64,000 nucleotides of DNA from contig JAQGDQ010000130.1 of the NCBI GenBank assembly GCA_030141605.1, positions 391,974-455,973 of the forward strand, written 5' to 3'. The DNA comes from Tubiluchus corallicola. Taxonomy: Eukaryota; Priapulida; Priapulimorpha; Priapulimorphida; Tubiluchidae. Within the stretch, counting starts at the first letter, position 1; every line of letters starts with the position of its first letter. The position numbers and the translations under genes are program-made. Positions 50,400 through 59,910 of this stretch are shown here, one piece after another. The notes beneath the pieces are model-generated. The model was not told the DNA's origin. It was given only the letters and a program-made list of their open reading frames with translations, and made no database searches.

Positions 50400-52840
50400 A
50401 TGACTGTAGAAAAAAAATCTGTATGTTATGTGGACTTTCTGTTTGTAAGGAACTCGAACATCTTTATAAAACTTATACTTTCCTTTAAAACAACTCGCGT
50501 GACTGCTAAATTTCTAGCAATTTTAATGTTTGAATACACACTCCTTGTGCATTGTGTTATGCTGATTTAGGTTTTCAAGTTTGTAATGTTAATGTATGTT
50601 TCATCATTGTAATATGGCGATATGTATGTAATATGTACTGTATCTGCAACACCGGTTAATTGTAACTTGCAGATGAAATAGAAAGTGTCGTTCGAAGGGC
50701 TAAGGGTCTCTTAACTTTATACTTTCGTATATGTGTACAGATACAATGTAGGAATTGTTGGAGCTAATTTAGCAAAATTAGCAGCCTTGTATCTTCCACC
50801 ACATAATATTAATAAGCAATTAGCAATTTTTTGTGCTTAGTCATAGTGTTGTTATATTTCCAATACCGGAGATTAGGTTGCAATCACATTTTTTTTATTC
50901 GCAATAAAAGTACGTTATGTGATTTTTTAACGTCTACAAAAAACATTGCTCCCATCTGTAAAAAAATTTGCAGAGTAACTGCACACTTTCCCTTACGCTT
51001 ATTAAACATAAGCAAAATGATTCTGTTCCTATGCAATGTTGACCATGTGATTATAGAGTGTCACTTTATCATTTTTATTAGTGACTGTTAAATGCCATTC
51101 GTGGATTCTTAGAATGGTTGGCCAGTGAAAATTTTTGGGCCAATTGTTAGGAGTTAGAAAACTAGGTCAGTGAATCCTCGCGATAAATACTCACCTTAAA
51201 ATTTTATATTATCTACATGCAATCTCAGTATTACTGCAACCAGAGCTCATAGGATGTGTAGTAATGCATAAAACTTGAAAACGAAAAAGTTCCTACATTC
51301 ATTCTAGATGCAGTCCATCAAAAAATCAATGTGCCATTTTGCAAAAGAACTAGAAGTCACTAGTGCCACAAGTAAGTAGTTTAATATTTTTTTGAACATG
51401 TGTAATAACTGCTGTCACAAAACATAGATGGTGCTGCTTGCTAATCTTGGCACAAAGTTCTGTTTTTTCTCAGTAACGTTAATCTTTTAGACAAGTGCAT
51501 GTACATGGAAATAAACGTTTGCACTTGACAATCTTTTCCCAAAAACAGTAAATTTTATTTTTAGACAGCTACACTTTTGTTGATGTAACAGAAAAATAAA
51601 AAGCTGCTTCCTTAAATGTATTATCAGTGTGCAGCTATTTGTTACTTTTGTCAAAACATTTATTAAGCATTTACAAATATTTACGCAAAACTAAGAAATG
51701 GTGTAGTATGTAGCACTATCTGTGTAAGTAATTGACTTTGATCTTACAAAGTGAATGACATAGCTTTTTAACTTTTGTGTCAATCTAATATCAAAAATTA
51801 TATTTAAAAACCCAAATGCTTGGGTAGAATAATCAAATTTCTGGTAAAGCACTCTAACAAGCTTCATGTTAACCTTTTTTATCACTTAAGAAATGAATTT
51901 ACTAGGTAAATGAAGCCACATATAAATACTAGACAAAATGAAGCCACAACCAAATACTAGACATGTTACACAAATCAGTCAGCTCATTTATGTAATACCA
52001 GCTGTCAGCTGCCACCAGCAGCAAATGAAGCAAGCTTTAAGATTTAAGAAATGTAATTTTTGTTTAGCTATAAAATTGATCAAAATCTTCATAAATATAG
52101 CATATCAACTAGTCGAAATTATATGTTAAGCTCTTAAAAAATTATATTAATAAAAAATTAAGGATGAGATTAGTAATTTCTAAATATTCTGATGGATCCA
52201 TCATTTAAATGCTAAGCTCTGAACAAATTTGAAAAACCATGAAAACTGTGGTTTTTGGTAGAAAAGTTTGGTAGGAAATTAAAAAGCTTAGCTGTTGATT
52301 TTCGTACATTCAGAAATCTCTAGAGTTTGTACTTCAGGGCCAGTGGCTGCTCATGGTTAAAATTAGTGGGGGTGCTGCTTCGAAAACTTACCCTTGTTTT
52401 AATATTGTGTAAAAAAACAAACATATGAAAAAATTTAGTTAAAAAGAAACACTACCTTACACTTGCACAGCAGGTTCGTCACTACATGAGCGACAAGTGC
52501 TCTCTCTTCCTATCGTTCAGCTTCTTATTTCGGACATGCATGGAAACAAAGACTTCTAAAAAGGGTTTTTGCAAACACTGTTCTAAAAATATGATAGAAA
52601 AGTCATCCAGAAAGGCATAAAAGCATATTCTCCAGATAAAAGTAATAAATATATATTTCTATTAAAAATAATGTTTATTTATCATCACTACAACCAAAGG
52701 GCTGAATTACAGCACAGCATAAAATTACAAAATATATTTTTTTTAAAAAGAATAAGCAAGGCAGAGCATACAACGGCGAGTATATTACACAGAGCTTTAC
52801 AAGATACATGAACGAAATAAATTAAAATGAGTCTAAACTT
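50400..52840. other. Intergenic, no gene seen
   Basis: AT-rich sequence downstream of SLC23. Only short ORFs without recognisable domains; no repeats of note. Confidence 0.6.
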
Positions 52841-52849
52841 ATGCTTCAG

Positions 52850-53210
52850 AGTCAAATCTCTTCAATTTTTGCAGCTACTGATAGTGAACAGACAAAAAGC
52901 ACTTATTTTGTTGAGTATAATTACACTCTTGTACATTTTACAAAAGTTTGCTGTTGCCACAAAATTCGCTTTTTGCCAATTTCATATTTCATGCCTCCAA
53001 AATACAATTTCACAAATTTATCTGCTTTTGGATAAGTTACTTCGGAGAAGCAGTGGTCTTTGGCAAGTTTGGAAGCGTTCTTTTAAGCATCCTGCTGGAA
53101 TTAAAACAATCCAACATCTTGCACATAAGCAAGGCAACCATTTTGCTTTCGTGTACTATTTAGTAATGCTTCTGATGTCACCGTTATCTAGTCTGAGGAC
53201 TCGGAAGAAA
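52850..53210 (-). pseudogene. Possible decayed coding sequence, unidentified
   Basis: On the minus strand, after CTCAGACTAG, a frame reads ITVTSEALLNSTRKQNG and stops. A second frame, preceded directly by a stop, gives about 50 codons (KNASKLAKDHCFSEVTYPKA, then KLYFGGMKYEIGKKRI). The frames are interrupted, so a dead transposon or gene relic is more likely than a live gene. The 130-codon plus-strand ORF over the same bases (52827-53219) looks like its shadow. Confidence 0.25.
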
Positions 53211-53338
53211 GTGATATAGTGCATAATCAATACACAGTTAAACATGCGTGGTGGGCCTTGTATCTTGAAAAGAAGCTCTGTAGCAGCATTGAGAAACTGC
53301 TTTCTCAGTGTCTCTTCTCACTTATATCCAACTACTGC

Positions 53339-53931
53339 CATTCACAGCAATTACCCATCAGTATTTGGTTTACACTTGTATCCATCGGCCTTTGTTCATA
53401 GCATATATGCTTCAGCCTTTGGTTTGCACATGTGTCCATGAACTTCTGTTCATAGCATTTAGGCTTCAGTCTTTGGTTTGCATTTGTCTCCATCAACTTC
53501 CGAGTTAGCATTTATGCTTCAGTCTTTGGTTTGCATTTGTCTCCATCAACTTCCGTGATAGCATTTATGCTTCAGCCTTTGGTTTGCACTTGTGTCCATC
53601 AACCTCCGTTCATAGCATTTATGTTTCAATGCCTCAGTCTTTAGTTTGTACTAGTTTCCGTCAACCTTTGTTCATAACATTTACCCTTCAGTCTATACTT
53701 GTGTCCACCAACCTCTGTTCATAGCATTTATCTCTCAGTTTATGGTTTGCACTTGTATCCATCAACCTCCAATCATTGCATTTATCCTTCAGTTTTTGGT
53801 TTGCACTTGTGTGCACCAACCTCCGTTCATAGCATTCATGCGTCAGTCTTTGGTTTGCTCTTGTTCCCACCAACCTCCACTCATTGCATTTCTCCTTCAG
53901 TCTATGGTTGCATTATTCACCAACCTCCATC
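53339..53931. repeat. 54-bp minisatellite, about 11 copies
   Basis: The unit is roughly ATAGCATTTATGCTTCAG / TCTTTGGTTTGCACTTGT / GTCCATCAACCTCCGTTC. Copies differ by scattered substitutions; one carries a small insertion and another is shortened near 53690. Because 54 is divisible by three, several frames stay open in stretches and repeat motifs such as PSVFGLHL, but no start, splice or family evidence supports a protein. It lies 3' of TMEM218. Confidence 0.95.
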
Positions 53932-54080
53932 ATTATATATAAATCATATGTCATCTTTCATATTGTCCCATGACACCTTTAGTATGCATGACACATTTTC
54001 AGAAATGAATGATGTTCTCCAAGTGTCACTACAGTAACTAACCTACAGTAGCCACAGCAAAAGAAAAACAGTTACACATA

Positions 54081-54222
54081 CAGTTGAACCTCGTTATATT
54101 GCCCCTCATTATAACGCTAGCCTTGCTATAATGCCAACTTTTGGTTTGCCCAGATTTCTGTAATGTATTAAATATAGGGAATACCTATATAGGGAATACC
54201 GCATTATAGCGAGGCTTGACTG
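54081..54222. mobile_element. TA-flanked pogo/Tigger-type MITE
   Basis: A 142-bp element with left end CAGTTGAACCTCGTTATA and right end TATAGCGAGGCTTGACTG, near-perfect inverse complements, flanked by TA at 54079-54080 and 54223-54224. The inner half contains a further direct repeat, TATAGGGAATACC. Confidence 0.9.
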
Positions 54223-54264
54223 TACTAATCTTGTAATAAAAACATATTCTAAAGCCATTGCTGA

Positions 54265-54270
54265 TTTATT
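54265..54270 (-). terminator. Possible TMEM218 polyadenylation signal
   Basis: AATAAA on the minus strand about 620 bases beyond the TMEM218 stop codon. If used, the 3'UTR would include the open frames at 54.29-54.76 kb. Confidence 0.4.
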
Positions 54271-54288
54271 AAGCTTGCAGTAAATTTT

Positions 54289-54757
54289 TTAAAAGTCATA
54301 ATTTTCTATGCAGCTTTTTAAGAATGTTTCATCAAACATGAAAGCCTTTTGCGGAGTGCCTTTCTTGTTTTTTACAAGCATGTTCAGGTGGTGGAATTCA
54401 TAGTTAGACAACTGTATGGTTTTTGTCTCATACAGGTAAAACGATGATTTTGTCTTGGAAGGCCATCCACATATAATGATATCAAGTTTAGGGTAGGTAG
54501 GTGGCAGAAGATGTGGTAATGCCATTATAATAGGTGATTTAGTCACGAAATCGTTATCTGACAGTAATCGGTCATGATGAGCAGGAGTCAGCAGAATGGG
54601 TTGACGAGAATGAGTTCAGTGAATTGGAGCTGTCATGACTGATGCTAGTATAATCCACTGATCGTTTCCTGTTAATTAGCACAAGTGATGTTGTCGTCTG
54701 TCCTTGGGACGAGGAAGAATAAAACGTACAACTAGCCACATCAGTGTGATATTGATA
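54289..54757 (-). other. Two overlapping unidentified open frames 3' of TMEM218
   Basis: Minus-strand frame 54757-54572 is Ser/Thr-rich (TSLVLINRKRSVDYTSISHD). A second frame, open from about 54610 to the stop at 54289, holds QPILLTPAHHDRLLSDNDF, LPPTYPKLDIIICGWPS and GTPQKAFMFDETFLKS. They overlap out of frame, so one indel or a splice could link them. The composition looks like protein, but I recognise no family and see no clear start. Could be a relic, a separate small gene, or TMEM218 3'UTR. Confidence 0.3.
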
Positions 54758-54885
54758 TCAGTGCAAGAGGTAGGTAGAAGGTAGGGCACATGACAGAGCC
54801 ACTATAGTGCAAAGTATGTATGTCCTCGAACTCGGCCGAAAACTTGATATCGTTATTTGCCCCTTACCTGCTCACAACCTGCCAA

Positions 54886-56292
54886 TCAGCTGTGCACTCT
54901 TCGTGTGCTAGTGACACTTTTTGGCAAAGGTCCGGCAAATATTTGGCACAAAAGGTATTCTGTAAAAACGCCAATTAGTCCAACGATGACACAAATGCAG
55001 AGAAAACCCAATAATGCTACTCTCCAATAGAATATCATGTCGTAAATCTGTAAAAATAAATAAAAAATCGTGATAAACATAAGTAAAGTATAACAAGTAA
55101 CACAGACCCATTAAAAATGACAAAGTTTCAGTTAATATAAACGAGTATGTTTTTAACTTATTCTTTGGTTTAGACAATTTGTTTATTTATAAACCGTGGA
55201 AGTGTCAGAAGTAACAAGCGCATCCAAAAATTCAATAAATTAAGATTTAGCAAAGGATAAATTACACCTGAAGTATTTACAAAAAATATTTTAAAATGGT
55301 TGAACTGTACATGAATTAGAAGTTCCTTCCCCGTCCTTTCTACAATACTACATTTGCCAACATTAGCTCAAAAAACTAAAAAAAAATGTAAAAAAATAAC
55401 CAATACCAATCAGACACAGTTATAAGATATATCTTGTGTAACACATAAAAATGGTTCTTCTTTGAATCTAATAAGTCACACATATATTTCAAAGCCATTT
55501 AACTTAACTTTTAGAAGGTGTAATCAATAAGACTTACGGCAACATCCTCCTCTGGTGGAGGTGCAAGAGATTCTCTAGGCAAAATCAACAAGAAAACAGT
55601 GATGCTGAGGGAAAGAAAAAACATAATAGGTCCAGCATTCCTAAACAAAAAAAGACAATGATGCAATACAACTATGTGAAACGAATTAGCAACGATTATA
55701 AACTTAACAAACATTTTAAGGGATAGATGAATATTAATTTAAATATTAAAATTTAATTCAGACATATAATTATGATGACGATGCCATTTACAGTCCAGGT
55801 CTAAATATTTCCATTATTCCTGTTATCATCACGCTTTTAAGAGAATCAAATTACCGTTAATTTGCACAAACTGACGACTCCTACAAATAAACGCCTGCTG
55901 TTTAAAAAAAAAGAAATTCAATTTAAAGCAATAAAAGTAGTAGTATATACACATATATGTGTAGCAAAACATAAAAAAAGAAATAAAAAACTAAGATAGC
56001 TAGTTTTGAAAATCAGAATGTCATAAATATGCAATACTGATATGAAAGTCGGGCAATGTCAAGAAAATTGCAGATGCGCGTTAAGGTACAACTAAGCACA
56101 GTTAAGTGTTTCACAAAATTTTAGGAAAAAAAACGTTTATTCTATTTATAAGTCTAATTAATATTTAGTGTACCTGCTTTTTGTCGTAGATCGGCTACAT
56201 GCAACACACAAACAAAATGTCAAACTCCATAGAAAGCCAAGTATTATGACCCCAAGGCCAACACCAAAAATTCTCATGCTTTCTTCTGCCAT
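54886..56292 (-). CDS. TMEM218: TMEM218, ciliary transition-zone membrane protein
   Basis: Small three-pass membrane protein of the ciliary transition zone; in humans it works with TMEM67 and loss causes Joubert/Meckel-type ciliopathy. Exons 56292-56174, 55640-55538, 55047-54886 join in frame (AG|G after TKS; GCC|ATT) to 127 aa, against about 115 in vertebrates. TM1 is about residues 8-32 (GVGLGVIILGFLWSLTF), TM2 about 43-62 (PIMFFLSLSITVFLLIL) ending in the family's PRE turn. A Pro/Glu-rich loop (SLAPPPEEDVA) follows, then TM3 about 82-106, then the conserved exit FAGPLPKS, comparable to YAKPL in vertebrates. The tail is longer by about ten residues. A short possible exon at about 55.87 kb was excluded because it breaks frame. 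The presence of the gene implies a ciliated organism. Confidence 0.9.
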
Positions 56293-56477
56293 TTTTAGTG
56301 AAGTTGATAAGGGTTCAAATTAGCAGTCGATTGTGATTTTATCTGAAAGATTCACACCATCACTGGTTATGAATATCACATAAAAACTGATCACTCCATG
56401 ACCAAGTAAGTTTTACTGGCTTACTGTAATTTGCAAAACGAACTGAAAATTGTGAAATGTAGAGTGAGACTCGGCAC

Positions 56478-56702
56478 AGAGGCAAAAAGAGAGGGGAGAA
56501 AAAATAGGAAAAGGAGAGATTAGAGAGTGAGAGAGACAAAAAGAAAGAGAAAAAGAGGGAACAAGGGAGAGAATGGGATGTGTATTGTCTCTCCCCCTCT
56601 TCTTCTCCCTAACACCCTCTTTCTCTCTCTTTTTAACTCACTCACTCTCTCTTTGTCTCAGTCAATCTCCATCTCTCGTTCTCCCACTCACTTTCTTTCT
56701 AC
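56478..56702. repeat. Purine tract switching to pyrimidine tract, upstream of TMEM218
   Basis: 56478-56575 is almost all A/G on the plus strand (GAGAGTGAGAGAGAC and similar). After a 12-base spacer, 56587-56702 is almost all C/T (CTCTCTCTTTTTAACTCACT and similar). The halves can pair partly as a long imperfect hairpin or form triplex-type structures. It lies 190-410 bp upstream of the TMEM218 ATG. Confidence 0.85.
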
Positions 56703-56792
56703 CACTATTCTGTTTCTCCAACATTTCGCAATTTCCAGTTTCCAGTTCGCATTTTCCGGCTTGTTTTGCAAATTGCAGTAAGCCAGTTTACA

Positions 56793-56978
56793 TGCCTGCG
56801 AAATCTAAGAGACCTAATCGCAAAACGGTTTTTAGAGGTCACTTCTCGACGATTTTCGAATACTCAACGAGTTTTGAAAGAACAAGATACTTGCTTAGAA
56901 AAATCACGTCTTCCTTGAAATTTTTGTGGGACAGTGCTCCAAAAGAAGCACAACTTGTACTAGCAGAGCATGTGTAGA
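56793..56978 (+). CDS. Unidentified 61-aa open frame, divergent from TMEM218
   Basis: ATG at 56793 opens a basic, non-repetitive frame (MPAKSKRPNRKTVFRGHFST, then RYLLRKITSSLKFLWDSAPK) that ends at TAG 56976-56978. The upstream in-frame extension runs through the CT tract and is probably not translated. A second plus-strand stretch at about 58200-58300 (VTFRMFCQRFEGKSDKDPKG), beyond the inserted 975-bp element, might be a later exon. I do not recognise the family. Could be exon 1 of a small gene sharing a promoter with TMEM218. Confidence 0.35.
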
Positions 56979-57199
56979 GTACACTATGCACCGAGTACCC
57001 AAGACCGAATATTTAATCACCGAGTGATAGCCTTTTTGGCAATCTACCATGCGGCAAAAAAGTCAGAGGAAATCAACCTGAACGATCAACATCTGCATAT
57101 AAAGTACACAGCAAAATAAAAACAGTCAGCAATCTCAGCACGATGTGGTTCAAAACAACGTAGTGACAAATTTCACTGATTTTTACATTACCGCTTTTG

Positions 57200-58174
57200 T
57201 TGGGAGCCGTTTGGACCACTGCGCCAAGTAGACCAATTGGTCTGCTTGGGCTAGCCTAAGTAGACCGCGGTCTACATGGGCTAGCCCAAGGAGACCGCGG
57301 TCTACTTGGGCTGCCCAAGTAGGACACTAGAGACAGGTCGCGAATTGAGTCGTTAAGTGTACTGACACCGTCCGTTGTGCTTGTTTATGTAATAATAATA
57401 ATTAAAAACGTTAGTACACGTTGAATAATTTATTATACATTTAATAAAATAAAAGAATTTTATTCTGAGCTGGTAGAACGGACAATATTAAATTTGGTTT
57501 TGATATTAATGTTGTTGAAGTGAAAAAAACCACTTTTTTGCGAATACAAAACTTGTTTAAGGTATATCATTTTTGATTTTGTCTCACTCACTTCACAAAC
57601 AGGTGATCCGTTTCACTACCTCTTGGGCAAATAACTGTTTTCTTATAAGTAAACGTTCTAGCGATCTATGTGTCCTACATGGGCTAGCGAGCCATGTAGG
57701 ACAGTGCCCTACATGTTACAATACTACTGATAACATTAAAACTAATTATCCTTGCTTTTCTTAAATGTTAAAAATTACTTTTTGGTCTTGTGAAGGCTTA
57801 GCATCATCTGTCTCATTTTTAAATTTGCAATTATTTCTGTAATAACTGTGTGCAGAATTTCTCTCTTTAAAGCATTAGATACTAGTTTTAATGTTATGAT
57901 ATATTAATGGAGTTAATCATAATGATGAAATTATTGTAAGAAATGCATTTGTAAATTTCCAAGGAATATCCATTTCTAAAAGAAATTTTGTTTTATGCTT
58001 TATTATGTCATAACAATACTTATAAACAATGGTAATATAAACTGGAAACAAGTTTTGCCAGAGCAAGTTTCTCGACAAAAATCGCTAGTGTCCTACTTGG
58101 GCTGCCCATGTAGGACACTACTTTTAGCGCATCAAGTGGTCTACTTGGCGCAGTGGTCCAAACGGCTCCCAACA
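57200..58174. mobile_element. 975-bp terminal-inverted-repeat element with internal palindromes
   Basis: The ends TGTTGGGAGCCGTTTGGACC and its inverse complement are perfect inverted repeats for 38 bp (57200-57237 and 58137-58174), flanked by a 5-bp direct duplication GCTTT (57195-57199 and 58175-58179). Inside the left end are three units of about 30 bp, each self-complementary, built on GTAGACCGCGGTCTAC and GGGCTAGCCC (57226-57316). Related GTCCTACATGGGC palindromes recur at about 57670-57715 and 58088-58120. The AT-rich middle has no coding frame. TG...CA ends with a 5-bp duplication resemble integrase-type insertion; the long inverted repeats resemble a DNA transposon or foldback element. 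Confidence 0.9.
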
Positions 58175-59178
58175 GCTTTAACAAAATCACAACATTACAA
58201 TAGAAGTAACCTTCCGAATGTTTTGCCAGCGATTCGAAGGGAAGTCTGACAAAGACCCAAAAGGTACTGCTCACGACCATGTCATTCTGTGCAATGCAAT
58301 TTAAATGTTGGCTTAGCGCGCTTTTCCTGTATTCCTGGACCCTGGTGCAGCACACCAATTTGACTGCTGAGGAGAGGCATAACTGAGCAGTGAGCCAATT
58401 GCAGTTCGCTGGGTCTTGAACACGCCTTGCAGGTTCTTCGAAAATTTGTCTATTATGATTTTTATTTGAGAGGCATTGCCCTTTTTTAGCTAGCCTACCA
58501 CTAAATAGTAAATATAATAATTGTATTCATGCAAATAGTATAGACAAATGTGAATGGATATGTTGTGTACTTAAATCTGATCGAAAGCAAAGATGGCACA
58601 GTAATGGTAGATAATGGTAATAACAATTAAGTGTTTTTTCTAAAGCAGATTTATAAACACGTTTTTACTTTTTACATGCTGACACAACCAGTACTTATAG
58701 TAGAGGTGGGAGCCATGCTTCAGTTCAACTTTATTTTCTCAATAATAGTTACAAACATGATAACAGTTATTTGACAATTTCGTCGTAACTGAGGAGCAGC
58801 GAAAGACCTGTTGGTCACTTAATTAGCCGGCCCTTATTAAAATTAAGTTTACTTATGGGCTTAGAAAAGGTTTTATGTGATTATTACACGAAAAACATTT
58901 CAATATTAAAATAAAGTTGAATTATAATGTATACTTAGTGAATTTTATAAGAAAGAGGCTGACAAGAACTGGACTTCATTGTTGAGTCAATGGAAGATGT
59001 ATCACGGTCTCAATATAAACATTTTTAGTGTATAACCTTCTGTATCTTGCACAGACTGCAATCTTGAAAGATATGAATAGTGCAAATCAAACAACGAAGC
59101 TAGGTCTGGAAATTTACTCGACCTTAACCCTGCTCACAAACACAGAGGAAGCAAAAATGATACACCATTAATTGTTAT
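58175..59178. other. Intergenic with possible retroelement tail
   Basis: Around 58.70-58.87 kb the minus strand ends in AATAAAGTTGAACTGAAG, like a LINE 3' end, preceded by ATTAAGTGACCAACAGGTCT. No coding frame is identified in the rest. Confidence 0.4.
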
Positions 59179-59315
59179 TCAAGAGAAAGCACGTGAGACA
59201 TATGCAAGTTGCCACGCACAGTCACGGTGTTGGAGAATCTGAAGTTCACGCCTGATCAAGTCTTCAATCACATCGTCAAGACTGCAGGCTGTGCGAGATG
59301 CAGGAGGCTTGCACA
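59179..59315 (-). other. Candidate coding exon downstream of DUS4L
   Basis: Acceptor CAGTTTTTAG then a frame of about 44 codons (KPPASRTACSLDDVIEDLIR, RELQILQHRDCAWQ) ending at TGA 59181-59179. It looks more like protein than surrounding DNA. A weak donor inside the last DUS4L exon (TAC A|GTATAC, near 59920) is in phase with it, so it could be an alternative DUS4L C-terminus. Otherwise it belongs to an unrecognised gene. Confidence 0.35.
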
Positions 59316-59892
59316 CTAAAAACTGAGGGCCTGTTATACACATTGGTTAAGCAATAACTTTGTCATAATAAATTGCTCTGCACAATTACTTATTTTTGTA
59401 CACCCCTGGCTGAATATGATGTCACACACTCTACAATACGAATGCAGCGATTAGTGAGCAAACCACTGTCATATAGTGGCAAGAAACAACAACATGACTA
59501 TTAATTTAAATTTTTATCTGTCAATGTAACTATTACTATCATTGGACAAACATGAAACTGCGTGAGAATCAAGACTGTTTACTGGTTTGGTTTTCCAAAG
59601 TACCACATTACAAATATTTCTTACAAAATACAATTTTTTACAATATACTACGATAAATTAAGGAAAGGTATCACATGGAGCATGCATACTCACACATGCT
59701 AAACAAAGACTTTCTTGAACAGTGAATACAGTTTTAACAAATGAAGTAGTGATGTGCCTCCAAAAGTATTTAGGTATGGAGATGTTTGCAGCACCATTTC
59801 TCTCTCTGCTCGGAAGCTATCGATGTTGCCAGACATGATGAGAATATTCCCTTGATGCCCTTTTTCTGGCCACTTACTTACAAAGTTGACAT

Positions 59893-59898
59893 TTTATT
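59893..59898 (-). terminator. DUS4L polyadenylation signal
   Basis: AATAAA on the minus strand 13 bases past the DUS4L stop codon; supports that stop as the true end of the main transcript. Confidence 0.6.
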
Positions 59899-59910
59899 TT
59901 CCTACATACT

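Noticed and set aside
52827-53219. 130-codon plus-strand ORF
   Set aside because: Hydrophobic, Lys/Leu-rich reading of AT-rich DNA with no domain; the minus strand of the same bases looks more protein-like.
55870-55895. 26-nt possible extra TMEM218 exon with TTTGTAG acceptor and GTAATT donor
   Set aside because: Including it breaks the frame into the PIMFFLSLS exon; direct joining of the two flanking exons is in frame and matches the family.
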